From contig MNQK01000009.1 of NCBI GenBank assembly GCA_001915385.1, positions 1-23,720 of the forward strand: a DNA stretch of 23,720 bases, in the 5' to 3' direction. The notes under the pieces are model-generated. The model saw nothing but the letters and a program-made list of their open reading frames with translations, did not search any database and was not told where the DNA came from. Numbering within the stretch: position 1 is the first letter of the stretch; each line of letters begins with the position of its first letter. Position numbers and translations under genes: made by a program. This DNA comes from Bacteroidales bacterium 52_46. GTDB taxonomy: Bacteria > Bacteroidota > Bacteroidia > Bacteroidales > Muribaculaceae. Shown here piece by piece: positions 15,514 through 23,331 of this stretch.

Positions 15514-18500
15514 TTATTTGACAACGAATTTCAATGCATCGGCACTGCCGTCGACGCTGAGCATATAAAGCCCTGCGGGGCAGCCGGCGAGCGATATTTT
15601 TCCGCTGCCCGAAGCCACTTTGACGCCGGAAGCATTATATACGGTACCGAAAGTTTCGGCCGAAGGCAATACCACACTGCGCGATGCGGCGTCATAGTAT
15701 ACCTGCGCGCCGTCGGCAACGATGTCGCTCACTCCGCCGAGTCCGATATATACTTTATTGGAAGCGGCCGACTCGATTCCGGCATTTTCGGCTGTCACGT
15801 GGTAAGCACCGTCGGTCATACCGTTTTCGGGGAAGTCATAGCTTGTAGCGGTAACGCCGCTTACAACCTTCACGCCGTCGCGATAAATATTATATGTGAC
15901 TGCATCCGAGGCTTCAGCGGCAGCGGCTTTGGCGCTGCGTCGGTCGGGAGCCGCCAGGGTGGCGTATATGCGCCAGTTGCCGTCAAGGGTCTTGTTAAGG
16001 CTCTTGAGAGTCTTCCACGAGGTGTCACCCGCCGAAGCCGACAGGAGGTTACCGTAACCGTCGTCGGCCGGTCCTGCATCGAACAGCATCGGTTTGACAC
16101 CGTTGGCGTATGTCAGGTGATAGCCTATCATTATGTCGCGGTCGGCAGTGATGACGAAGGGTTCGTTAAGGCGTATCTCATTGTATCCCTCTGTCGAGAT
16201 GGCACGCAGGTCGGAGAGAGCGACTTCCTGCTCGTACACGAGGTTCTTGTCAACGAAGATGACCACGCTTGCCGAATTTACATCGACCGAGTAGAGACCG
16301 AACTTGATATGGGTTATCCTCATGCCTTTGCTTGCGGTAAGTTTCTCGGCGGGGAAGAGCTGCACGGCATAAGTCTCGCGCGTGCCGCTGCCGGTCATGC
16401 CGACACCGTAGCTGGCACCGTCGACGCAGTAGCTGAGTACTGGAGCGCTTTCGGGCACGCTCCACTGCAGGTCGTGGGTAGCGTCAGTATCCGTAACGTC
16501 ATGCTTAGAGCGGAGGTCATACGGGGCGATGCCGGCCTGCTCGATGTCGTAGTCGACCACAACTGACTCTGATTTGGCCGATTCCCATCCGTTGGGGTAA
16601 ATGGCCGACACGGCGAATGTGTGCATGCCGTAACCGTCGAGAGCCGCGGTAAACGAACGTTGGTCGGTGGTACCCGTCAGCTCGCCGTTGCAGTATATAT
16701 TGAACGATGCGGGAGCCAACGATGCGGGAGCACGATGCGGCTGAGATGCCGACGCCTCGGGATTGATGCCGTAATCGGCTTCGGCAGCCGGAACAATCAC
16801 TTTACGCAGCGATGCCTTACCGCAGTCAAGCGAACCGATTTCGACCGACGCGGGGGCAGCCTGTGGCTGTGTGCCGGCGACTTCCGACGCTACCGCCGAA
16901 ATAGCGATATTGTAATTATTGTAAGTAGAGTTGATTGTGCCGAGGTTCATCCATGTCGACATTCCGGGAAGTTTGACGATGGCGCCGCCGGTCACCAGCG
17001 GGCCCTTATCGAGGATAATCGGCGATGAGCCGCCGGGAAGCGCCGCGTTGTAGGCGATAATTATATCCTCGTTGCCGGTAATCTCGACGGGAGTGTCAAG
17101 AGTAAGCGTATAGGCGGCGAGAGGTGACACTTCCCCGGCGCCAATAGCCGTCGATGAAAGCAGCGTGCGTCCGCCGTACACATCGAGAGAGAATCCCTCG
17201 GGGAGGTCGTCGCCGATGATGAAGTTAATCTTGGTTATGCGGTATCCGGCATAGGGTGCGACTTCATCAGCGGTAAAGCGTGTGCCGTAGGAAAGTTCCA
17301 TGTCCTCGTCGAAACCGGCCATATAGGCGATGCCGTCGTGATGTTTCAGCTCCACGTCCATGCCCCATGCAAGGTCGACAGTACCGTTGGCCCTGTCGAG
17401 ACTTGCCGACGAGAGCAGCGGAGCGCGGTAGGCGGCGGGTAGTTTGGCCGTAGCTTTGGCGACCGTGCGTTCGGACACATTTCCATTGTCGGCCACAGCC
17501 TCGACCGAATACACGTAGCTTCCGGGAGCGGGAGCCACATCATTGTAGCCGGTGGCGGTGACAGACTGCGCTATCAGCTCGTCGTCGCGGTATACGTTGT
17601 AGCCCTTGGTGGTGGCGCCGTAAGCGGTTCCGCCTTCAATATCAGCCGAAAGCATCCAGTTGCCGGGGATGTTGCCCGATGCAAGCGTCTTCCATGTCGG
17701 CTTGGAATTCAGGAAGTTGGACGAACTTGGCGACGAGGTCGAGAAGCAGTTGCCTTTCGAGCCTACCGCTGCCTTGTTGTCGACGCTGATCGGTTTGGTC
17801 TTGGGAGTCTGGAGCACATAATATCCGTAGGCATAGCGGCTTCCGGATTCAATCTCCACGGGAGTAGTCAGTTTGAATTTGGTCCATTGGTCGGCCTTTA
17901 TCTGCGCGATGGTCTCTGCCGGCACCACCTCGGAGTATACGAATACACCGTCCTTCATGACCCACAGAGTAAGGCCGGTGACCGTGGCCTCCTTGAAATG
18001 CCCGTTGATGGCGGTCAGCTTGCCGCCGACAAACGAGATGAGGTCGTCGGCATCAAATTCATTCTTAATCCACACCTTGGTATTTGACGAAGCGGTTCCG
18101 CCGATAGCGTTGCCGTAGATCCCGTTTGTCCATGTCAGCAGGTTGTCGCTGCCGCGAAGTAGCGGAGCGCTCCAGCTCAGTGCCACGTCAAGATCGGCGG
18201 CTGCCGCAGCCAGTGAGGCGGGAGCCGGATAGCTGTCGGCCGCGGTCTTTACGGTGGCATAGTATTCCGGCGATTTGTATGCCCCTGCCGAATATACGGC
18301 TTCCACGGCGTATGCGTTTTTGCCGCTTGCCTGGCCGCTGAGGCTGCACGAAGTCTCCGAGGCCGGAGTCTGCGCCACCTTCACGCCGTTGGCATATACG
18401 TTGTAGCTGTCGGGAGCTTCGTCGACATCGTTGGCAAGATGCGCCGTCACAAGATAGGTGCCGCGGCCGTTATGGCTCCATGTCTTTCCGTCAAATGAGT

Positions 18501-19044
18501 AAAGGTCGCCTTTGGAATTGACGGCATTGTCCATGATAGCCGACATTGTCAGGTTGGGACCGTGCTCTATTTTGAGTGCCACCATCACTTCCTTGTCGGC
18601 CGGGAGGGTATAGGGTTCGTCGAGACGTATCGTACGGAAAGAATCCTTTTTATAGCCGGACATGTCGGCCGGCTGCTCCCTTACCACTTTCCCATCCTCA
18701 TAAATGAGCACTGTCACGGCGACTACCGGACGATACTCGTAATAATCCACGGCGTCGATGACTTCGCCGGCAATCGGGCTCAAGTCGGCAGGTGTGAACC
18801 GCGACGCGACATAGATGACAGCCGGCTTCTGCGGCGTAGTCTGTCGCCCGTCATCGCCATCATAGGCATAGCCGTTGTGCCAGGCAAGCGTCTTGACGCT
18901 TTGCGGTGCCTTCCAGCTGAGACTCACGTCGGAGAAGTTGGTCGAAATCTCAACCGAATGAGGCGCGCCCTGACGGGCCCACATAGCGGCAGGCAGAAGC
19001 ACTGCTGCTCCGGCCAAAAGTGATGATAGTAATCTTCTTGTCAT
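15514..19044 (-). CDS. Large secreted four-module adhesin-like protein with T9SS tail
   Basis: Function unknown; the architecture suggests a surface adhesin or carbohydrate/protein-binding scaffold. Residues 1-23 are a signal peptide. Four copies of a pair follow: a ~150-residue beta-sandwich that opens with a W/D-x-G-xx-Y motif and contains a 'FTADEV/FTPADL/FPAEKL' helix and an I-T-G/A-D/N-x-D-I-M-I-G/A-Y-like strand, then a short FN3-like unit (YNVYANG, YNVYRDD, FNIYCNG, YNIYRDG). The sandwiches lie near 50-205, 290-475, 555-735 and 850-1025. The FN3-like units recall the repeats of HagA/gingipain adhesins of Porphyromonas, and the sandwiches resemble cleaved-adhesin domains (from memory of the family). 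Residues about 1098-1176 are a T9SS domain (TVYNASGVKVASG, GLYMLSVDG, ending LKFVVK). No catalytic motif is seen. It has its own promoter and terminator. Confidence 0.85.
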   Translation of the reverse strand: MTRRLLSSLLAGAAVLLPAAMWARQGAPHSVEISTNFSDVSLSWKAPQSVKTLAWHNGYAYDGDDGRQTTPQKPAVIYVASRFTPADLSPIAGEVIDAVDYYEYRPVVAVTVLIYEDGKVVREQPADMSGYKKDSFRTIRLDEPYTLPADKEVMVALKIEHGPNLTMSAIMDNAVNSKGDLYSFDGKTWSHNGRGTYLVTAHLANDVDEAPDSYNVYANGVKVAQTPASETSCSLSGQASGKNAYAVEAVYSAGAYKSPEYYATVKTAADSYPAPASLAAAAADLDVALSWSAPLLRGSDNLLTWTNGIYGNAIGGTASSNTKVWIKNEFDADDLISFVGGKLTAINGHFKEATVTGLTLWVMKDGVFVYSEVVPAETIAQIKADQWTKFKLTTPVEIESGSRYAYGYYVLQTPKTKPISVDNKAAVGSKGNCFSTSSPSSSNFLNSKPTWKTLASGNIPGNWMLSADIEGGTAYGATTKGYNVYRDDELIAQSVTATGYNDVAPAPGSYVYSVEAVADNGNVSERTVAKATAKLPAAYRAPLLSSASLDRANGTVDLAWGMDVELKHHDGIAYMAGFDEDMELSYGTRFTADEVAPYAGYRITKINFIIGDDLPEGFSLDVYGGRTLLSSTAIGAGEVSPLAAYTLTLDTPVEITGNEDIIIAYNAALPGGSSPIILDKGPLVTGGAIVKLPGMSTWMNLGTINSTYNNYNIAISAVASEVAGTQPQAAPASVEIGSLDCGKASLRKVIVPAAEADYGINPEASASQPHRAPASLAPASFNIYCNGELTGTTDQRSFTAALDGYGMHTFAVSAIYPNGWESAKSESVVVDYDIEQAGIAPYDLRSKHDVTDTDATHDLQWSVPESAPVLSYCVDGASYGVGMTGSGTRETYAVQLFPAEKLTASKGMRITHIKFGLYSVDVNSASVVIFVDKNLVYEQEVALSDLRAISTEGYNEIRLNEPFVITADRDIMIGYHLTYANGVKPMLFDAGPADDGYGNLLSASAGDTSWKTLKSLNKTLDGNWRIYATLAAPDRRSAKAAAAEASDAVTYNIYRDGVKVVSGVTATSYDFPENGMTDGAYHVTAENAGIESAASNKVYIGLGGVSDIVADGAQVYYDAASRSVVLPSAETFGTVYNASGVKVASGSGKISLAGCPAGLYMLSVDGSADALKFVVK

Positions 19045-19105
19045 TTTTAAATTAAATTAGGTGAAATGATTGACAAACTTCCCGCACATAAACGGGATTA
19101 TATGG

Positions 19106-19135
19106 CAAAAATACAAATATTTTTGCAAAAACAAA
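19106..19135 (-). promoter_or_regulatory. Bacteroidetes-type promoter of the adhesin-like gene
   Basis: On the - strand a -7 box TATTTTTG (complement of 19106-19113) and a -33 box TTTG (complement of 19132-19135) are separated by 18 nt. Transcription would begin near 19099, about 55 nt before the ATG at 19044. The area is AT-rich, so chance matches are possible. Confidence 0.5.
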
Positions 19136-19395
19136 GATTTATGTATTATTTTCCCACCAAAATATGCGCAAATAAATACATTATTTCATTTTTTCATACA
19201 ATATTCCACGTTATCAGGGAGTTTCGTGATTATGCGCGCATCGAGCATCCTCGACTCGCAGAAATCGCCGGCCGCGGAGCAAGGCAATCGCCGGCACAGG
19301 GGTAAAAAGTGTCGCCTGCCACCCTCCGTCGGGGCGATTGGCGAAATATTTGCATTTATGGCGATGTTTGATAATGATATTTTCAAAAAAAGAAT

Positions 19396-19403
19396 TACCT
19401 TTG
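19396..19403 (+). promoter_or_regulatory. Putative -7 box of the psd-pssA operon
   Basis: TACCTTTG fits the TAnnTTTG consensus about 100 bases before the psd start. The nearest upstream TTTG (19367-19370) would give a 25-nt spacer, longer than usual, so only the -7 box is well supported. Confidence 0.45.
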
Positions 19404-19431
19404 TTGAATATATAATTTTATAAATATGTAT

Positions 19432-19459
19432 GACCCGGGGTCGTTTGGGACCAGGGGTC
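19432..19459 (+). promoter_or_regulatory. GC-rich hairpin in the psd 5' leader
   Basis: An outer stem GACCC/GGGTC (19432-19436 with 19455-19459) and an inner stem GGTC/GACC (19439-19442 with 19449-19452) stack across a 2+2 internal loop, between the -7 box and the psd start in otherwise AT-rich sequence. A role in translation or mRNA stability is possible; no known riboswitch is recognised. Confidence 0.4.
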
Positions 19460-19505
19460 TCATTAACGATATATTTTTTTAGTTTTACGAATTTCTTTCA
19501 GCAGC

Positions 19506-20189
19506 ATGAGAGTCAAGATACATAGCGAAGGCAATAACCTGCTGGTGGTTCTGGCGCTGGCGCTCATTATTATCAATGTGCCGCTGTGGCTTACGCTCCA
19601 CAACATTATTGCGCTTCCGATTGTTGTAACGGCAGTATCGGGAACGCTGTTCCTTTTGGTATTGAATTTCTTCCGTTCGCCCAAACGCCACTTCAAAGGC
19701 GACCCGGTCAATGCCGTGGTGGCTTCGGCCGACGGCAAAGTGGTGGCCCTTGAGGAGACATTCGAGGATGAATATCTCCATGAGCGCGTAATACAGCTGT
19801 CGGTGTTCATGAGCGTGTTCAACGTGCATGCCAACTGGTTTCCGGTCGACGGCAAGGTGATATACACCAAGCACCACAACGGCCGCTTTATGGCCGCCTA
19901 CCTGCCCAAATCGAGCAAGGAGAACGAGCGCTCGACCGTGGTGATCGAAACGCCTGAAGGACAACGGATACTGATGCGGCAGATTGCCGGCGCAATGGCG
20001 CGGCGCGTGGTCACCTACGCCGAGCCGGGCGACGACGCCAACATCGAAGACCACATGGGCTTCATCAAATTCGGTTCGCGTGTTGACCTCTATCTCCCGC
20101 TGGGAACCGAGATTTTTGTTAACATAGGCGATAAAACACTTGGCGGCCTGACGCTTGTCGGACGCCTTCATCCTGAAAAGAAACAATGA
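19506..20189 (+). CDS. psd: Phosphatidylserine decarboxylase proenzyme
   Basis: Converts phosphatidylserine to phosphatidylethanolamine with a pyruvoyl cofactor, at the inner membrane. It is the short form (227 residues), which Bacteroidetes usually carry. Two hydrophobic segments (about 12-30 and 34-55) anchor the N terminus. The conserved ADGKV motif has D76 and the NVHANWFPVDG motif has H108. The autocleavage site is G190-S191 in IKFGSRVD; Ser191 would become the pyruvoyl group, splitting a long beta chain from a ~37-residue alpha chain. It is the first gene of a tight cluster; its stop codon overlaps the pssA start (ATGA), so the two enzymes of successive steps are translationally coupled. 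Confidence 0.95.
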   Translation: MRVKIHSEGNNLLVVLALALIIINVPLWLTLHNIIALPIVVTAVSGTLFLLVLNFFRSPKRHFKGDPVNAVVASADGKVVALEETFEDEYLHERVIQLSVFMSVFNVHANWFPVDGKVIYTKHHNGRFMAAYLPKSSKENERSTVVIETPEGQRILMRQIAGAMARRVVTYAEPGDDANIEDHMGFIKFGSRVDLYLPLGTEIFVNIGDKTLGGLTLVGRLHPEKKQ

Positions 20190-20899
20190 TACGTAACATA
20201 ATCAATATGGTGCCCAACTGCATCACCCTGCTCAACCTGCTGTCGGGGTGCGTGGCGATAATCTTTGCATTCAGTCCGCTCGATGTGCATGACCGGCTTT
20301 TGGGCTGGGAATGGGCAGCCATAATGATGGGCATGGCCGCCTTGTTCGACTTCCTCGACGGAGCCGTGGCCCGTATGCTCAACGCTAAATCCGGCATAGG
20401 CAAAGAGCTCGACTCGCTGTCCGACCTCGTGAGCTTCGGGGTGGCGCCGGGACTGCTGCTTATGAACGTGCTGCTCGCCGCCGGTGCGGGCTGGTGCAGC
20501 TACATCGCGCTGTTCCTGCCGCTGATGGGCGCTCTGCGTCTTGCCAAATTCAATGTCGACGACTCGCAGACGGTCACCTTCAAGGGCCTTCCGATACCGG
20601 CCAACGCCATATTCTGGATCGGAACGGTAGGCGCGATGATGAACGGACAGCTACGCCCCACAGTAGGTATCACCGTGGCCGTAATCATCATGATGGGGCT
20701 TCTGATGGTGAGCAACATGCCGATGTTCTCGCTAAAGATGTCGAATTTCTCGCTGCGAGATAATTTCGTGCGCTATTTCGTAGTGATTGCCACCGTTATA
20801 TTTGTAGCCACGATGGGCGTGGCAGGCTTTGCGGCCGCCATCCTGCTGTATATCGTGGTGTCGGCATTGCAGCGCATCGTAAAAGTCACAACCGAATAA
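20186..20899 (+). CDS. pssA: CDP-diacylglycerol--serine O-phosphatidyltransferase
   Basis: Makes phosphatidylserine from CDP-diacylglycerol and serine, the step just before Psd. It is a polytopic membrane protein of 237 residues with the CDP-alcohol phosphatidyltransferase signature complete: D55-F-L-D58-G-A-V-A-R63 ... G72 ... D76-S-L-S-D80. Hydrophobic segments lie near 10-30, 45-58, 90-120, 135-155 and 190-235. The start ATG lies inside the psd stop (4-base overlap). A 33-base gap separates it from the DUF4834 gene. Confidence 0.95.
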   Translation: MIRNIINMVPNCITLLNLLSGCVAIIFAFSPLDVHDRLLGWEWAAIMMGMAALFDFLDGAVARMLNAKSGIGKELDSLSDLVSFGVAPGLLLMNVLLAAGAGWCSYIALFLPLMGALRLAKFNVDDSQTVTFKGLPIPANAIFWIGTVGAMMNGQLRPTVGITVAVIIMMGLLMVSNMPMFSLKMSNFSLRDNFVRYFVVIATVIFVATMGVAGFAAAILLYIVVSALQRIVKVTTE

Positions 20900-20932
20900 A
20901 ATCATACGCAACTGTTACTTAACGGTAGAATA

Positions 20933-21268
20933 ATGGGTACTTTTCTCCTGCTGTTATTTATAATATTTTTCGTCGTACCTGTGGTGCGCATAGCTTACTC
21001 CGTATATAAAGTGCGGAGCAAGATGCGCGATGCCATGAGAGGAATGTATGGCGCGCAGCAATCAGATGCCGGCTCCGATACGCGCCAGACGCGCAAGGGG
21101 GGCTGGTCGGCGCCCGGCGAGCATCGCAAGAAAATCGGCAAAGATGTAGGCGAATACGTGAAATTCGAGGAACTGCCCGCATCACCGTCATCCGGCACAT
21201 CGCAAAGCGCACGCCATACGGACTACGAACCGCAAATCACCGATGCCGACTGGGAGGATATAAAATGA
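20933..21268 (+). CDS. DUF4834 family small membrane protein
   Basis: Function unknown. The 111-residue protein has one N-terminal membrane segment (about 3-24), then a basic stretch (KVRSKMRDAMRGMYG), a low-complexity polar middle, and an acidic end (ITDADWEDIK). This layout fits the DUF4834 family of Bacteroidetes. The conserved parts are a KxxGEYVKFEE-like motif at about 92-102 and the C-terminal DADWEDI. It lies in the psd-pssA cluster and its stop overlaps the next start (ATGA), so it may have a membrane-linked role. Confidence 0.8.
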   Translation: MGTFLLLLFIIFFVVPVVRIAYSVYKVRSKMRDAMRGMYGAQQSDAGSDTRQTRKGGWSAPGEHRKKIGKDVGEYVKFEELPASPSSGTSQSARHTDYEPQITDADWEDIK

Positions 21269-21939
21269 AAAATACCAACTATGTGCCCCGGCTGTACGAT
21301 TTTCTCCGGCAGCTGGCAGCCAACAACAACCGCGAATGGTTTGCCGCCAACAAACCGCTCTATCTCGAGCTCAGGCAACTGTGGGAGGAGGATATCAACC
21401 GCCTCATAGCATGCATGTCGTCATGGGAGCCGCGCCTGTCGCATCTCACGGCCAAGACCGCAGCATTCCGCATATACCGCGACATACGGTTCTCCAACGA
21501 CAAAAGTCCGTTCAAGACATATTTCTCGGCGGCGTTCAGCCAATACGGCAAGATGACACACCGCGCCTGCTACTACCTGCACATGGACGGCACGCCCGAA
21601 GGCGGCCTCTACGGCGGCGCATGGTGCCCCGACAGCGCCATGCTGCGCAAGATACGCAAGGCGATTGTCGACAACATAGAGGAATTCGAGGCAATTGTCA
21701 ACGACCCCGCCATGCAGGAAGCATTCCCGCAGTGGTACTGCAACATGCTCAAGACGGTGCCCAAGGGATATGACCGCGACCATCCGCAGGCACAATATCT
21801 GCGCATGAAAGACTACGGCCGCTTCGCCCCTACCGACCCGAAACTGTTCTGCGACCCCGCGTGGCCCGAGATTGTGGCCGAACGCTTCAGCAAGATACAG
21901 CCCTTCGTGGAGTTCCTCAACTATTCGCTCGACGAATAG
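21265..21939 (+). CDS. DUF2461 family protein (TIGR02453)
   Basis: Function unknown; soluble, 224 residues. Family hallmarks are visible: N-terminal FLRQLAANNNREWFAANK (about 9-26), FRIYRDIRFSNDKSPFKTYFSAAF (about 69-92), a YYLHM strand and GGLYGGAWCPD (about 113-123). The conserved R-D-x-R-F-S/R-x-D-K-x-P-Y/F-K core is intact. It begins inside the stop codon of the DUF4834 gene and ends the cluster. Phospholipid cluster membership is probably operon sharing and does not prove a lipid role. Confidence 0.88.
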   Translation: MKNTNYVPRLYDFLRQLAANNNREWFAANKPLYLELRQLWEEDINRLIACMSSWEPRLSHLTAKTAAFRIYRDIRFSNDKSPFKTYFSAAFSQYGKMTHRACYYLHMDGTPEGGLYGGAWCPDSAMLRKIRKAIVDNIEEFEAIVNDPAMQEAFPQWYCNMLKTVPKGYDRDHPQAQYLRMKDYGRFAPTDPKLFCDPAWPEIVAERFSKIQPFVEFLNYSLDE

Positions 21940-21954
21940 TCGCTCAATCAATCA

Positions 21955-21999
21955 GACGGGTCGGACCTGTCTGACCGGTCTGACTTGTCTGACTTTGTC
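21955..21999 (+). repeat. Five degenerate 9-base tandem repeats (GACnnGTCT)
   Basis: Five head-to-tail units, gacgggtcg, gacctgtct, gaccggtct, gacttgtct and gactttgtc, start 16 bases past the DUF2461 stop. Each unit is near-palindromic (GAC...GTC), so many alternative short hairpins can form. It is followed by no T run, so it is a possible weak terminator or a binding-site array in front of pfkA. Confidence 0.65.
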
Positions 22000-22022
22000 A
22001 TGGCCTCCCCCATAATATTTTT

Positions 22023-22054
22023 TTTGACTGCAAAAGAAAAAATTGTTATCTTTG
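22023..22054 (+). promoter_or_regulatory. Canonical promoter of pfkA
   Basis: The -33 box TTTG (22023-22026) and -7 box TATCTTTG (22047-22054) are spaced by exactly 20 nt, the Bacteroidetes consensus. Transcription should begin near 22061, about 34 nt before the ATG at 22095. Confidence 0.85.
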
Positions 22055-22094
22055 TCAAAACTCATTTTTACAACAATATCAAACTTCATATAGC

Positions 22095-23075
22095 ATGGCA
22101 GAAATCAAGACAATAGGTATCCTGACATCAGGAGGCGATGCCCCCGGCATGAACGCCGCCATACGCGCCGTCACCCGTTCCGCAATCTACAGCGGGCTTA
22201 ACGTGAAAGGCATATACCGCGGATATCGTGGTCTTATATCCGACGAAATTGTCGACTTCCACACCCAGAACGTGTCAAACATCATACAGATGGGCGGCAC
22301 AATACTGAAGACTGCCCGTTGTAAAGAATTTCAGACTCCCGAAGGACGCCAGCTGGCATACGACGTGATGCAACGCCATCAGATCGACGCCCTCGTGGTC
22401 ATCGGCGGCGATGGTTCGCTCACCGGAGCACGCATCTTCGCCAACGAATTCAACTTCCCCATAATCGGCCTCCCCGGCACCATCGACAACGACCTCTTCG
22501 GCACCGACTCGACTATCGGCTATGACACGGCACTCAACACCATCATGGACTGCGTCGACAAGATACGCGACACCGCCACGTCGCACGAACGACTCTTCTT
22601 CATCGAGGTCATGGGCCGCGACGCCGGCTTCCTCGCCCTCAACGGAGCAATCGCCGCAGGAGCCGAGGCCGCCATTATTCCCGAAATCTCGACTCAGGTC
22701 GACCAGTTGGCCGAACTTATCCAGAACGGCTTCCGCAAGAGCAAGAACTCATCAATCGTGCTCGTGGCCGAAAGCCCCGTCACCGGCGGCGCGATGGGCC
22801 TGGCCGAACGTGTGAAAAACGAGTATCCCGGCTACGACGTGCGCGTATCGATACTCGGCCACCTGCAGCGAGGCGGCTCCCCCACTGCCTACGACCGCAT
22901 CCTCGCCTCACGCATGGGTGCCGCAGCCATCGACGCCCTCATGGACGACCAGCGCAACGTCATGATCGGAATCAAGAACGATGAAATCGTCTACGTACCC
23001 TTCACCCGCGCCATCAAGAAGGAGAAACCCATCAACCGCGACCTCCTCGAAACACTCCGCCGCCTCTCAATATAA
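22095..23075 (+). CDS. pfkA: ATP-dependent 6-phosphofructokinase
   Basis: Phosphorylates fructose 6-phosphate to fructose 1,6-bisphosphate in glycolysis; a cytosolic homotetramer. The 326 residues match the usual short bacterial length. The P-loop-like TSGGDAPGMN is at 11-20. The nucleotide motif G104-G-D-G-S108 has Gly at the position where PPi-dependent enzymes carry Asp, so ATP is expected. Substrate and catalytic motifs are GTIDND (128-133, base D131), MGRDAG (173-178) and GHLQRGGSP near the C terminus. It is a single-gene unit with its own promoter and terminator. Confidence 0.97.
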   Translation: MAEIKTIGILTSGGDAPGMNAAIRAVTRSAIYSGLNVKGIYRGYRGLISDEIVDFHTQNVSNIIQMGGTILKTARCKEFQTPEGRQLAYDVMQRHQIDALVVIGGDGSLTGARIFANEFNFPIIGLPGTIDNDLFGTDSTIGYDTALNTIMDCVDKIRDTATSHERLFFIEVMGRDAGFLALNGAIAAGAEAAIIPEISTQVDQLAELIQNGFRKSKNSSIVLVAESPVTGGAMGLAERVKNEYPGYDVRVSILGHLQRGGSPTAYDRILASRMGAAAIDALMDDQRNVMIGIKNDEIVYVPFTRAIKKEKPINRDLLETLRRLSI

Positions 23076-23101
23076 AATACCGAAACGTTCAAGACAGCAT
23101 A

Positions 23102-23145
23102 AAGGCGGCCGCGGAGTAATATCTCGGCCGCCTTATATATTTTTA
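23102..23145 (+). terminator. Rho-independent terminator of pfkA
   Basis: AAGGCGGCCG (23102-23111) pairs with CGGCCGCCTT (23125-23134), with an inner GAG/CTC pairing, followed by ATATATTTTT. It is about 26 bases past the pfkA stop. Confidence 0.9.
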
Positions 23146-23188
23146 CATTTAAATTTTGAGAAATCGAGTAAAAATAACAGCGCTAAAA

Positions 23189-23220
23189 TTTGCATGGCAA
23201 GAAAAAAAATACTAACTTTG
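23189..23220 (+). promoter_or_regulatory. Canonical promoter of the tRNA operon
   Basis: The -33 box TTTG (23189-23192) and -7 box TAACTTTG (23213-23220) are spaced by 20 nt, identical in form to the pfkA promoter. Transcription would begin at about 23227, only a few bases before the first tRNA. Confidence 0.88.
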
Positions 23221-23233
23221 CCACGCAAAAGCA

Positions 23234-23307
23234 GGGGTATTAGCTCATCTGGCTAGAGCGCGACACTGGCAGTGTCGAGGTGAGCGGTTCGAGTCCGCTA
23301 TACTCCA
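23234..23307 (+). tRNA. tRNA-Ala (anticodon GGC)
   Basis: A 74-base cloverleaf folds fully: acceptor GGGGTAT/ATACTCC, D stem GCTC/GAGC, anticodon stem CGACA/TGTCG with loop CTGGCAG, and T stem AGCGG/CCGCT with loop TTCGAGT. The acceptor contains the G3-U70 wobble pair, the classic alanine identity element, and A73. The 3' CCA is not encoded. Confidence 0.96.
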
Positions 23308-23331
23308 CTTGATGTAAACAACAGCATCAAG
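23308..23331 (+). other. Spacer hairpin between the two tRNAs
   Basis: CTTGATG (23308-23314) pairs with CATCAAG (23325-23331), whose last base is the first base of the second tRNA. It could aid separation of the two tRNAs by the processing nucleases (inference). Confidence 0.5.

Larger units (their letters stand above)
19045..19505. other. Divergent intergenic region between adhesin-like gene and psd
   Basis: No convincing gene. It is AT-rich at both ends, with a GC-rich island at about 19225-19345. The island carries a 10-bp direct repeat AATCGCCGGC (19263-19272 and 19286-19295) and an inverted partner of CAATCGCC at 19333-19340. Promoters for both flanking genes lie in it. Short reading frames cross it on both strands, but none has a recognisable sequence or upstream context. 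Confidence 0.6.

Noticed and set aside
15502..16566. 354-codon open frame on the + strand antisense to the adhesin-like gene
   Set aside because: It mirrors the codon structure of the - strand gene, begins inside the terminator-adjacent gap and has no recognisable domain.
19066..19423. Overlapping short frames of 66-117 codons between the adhesin-like gene and psd
   Set aside because: No start context, no known motif, and they cover promoter sequence; treated as non-coding.
21955..21999. CRISPR array
   Set aside because: The repeat unit is only 9 bases with no spacers, and no cas gene is present; it is a tandem repeat.
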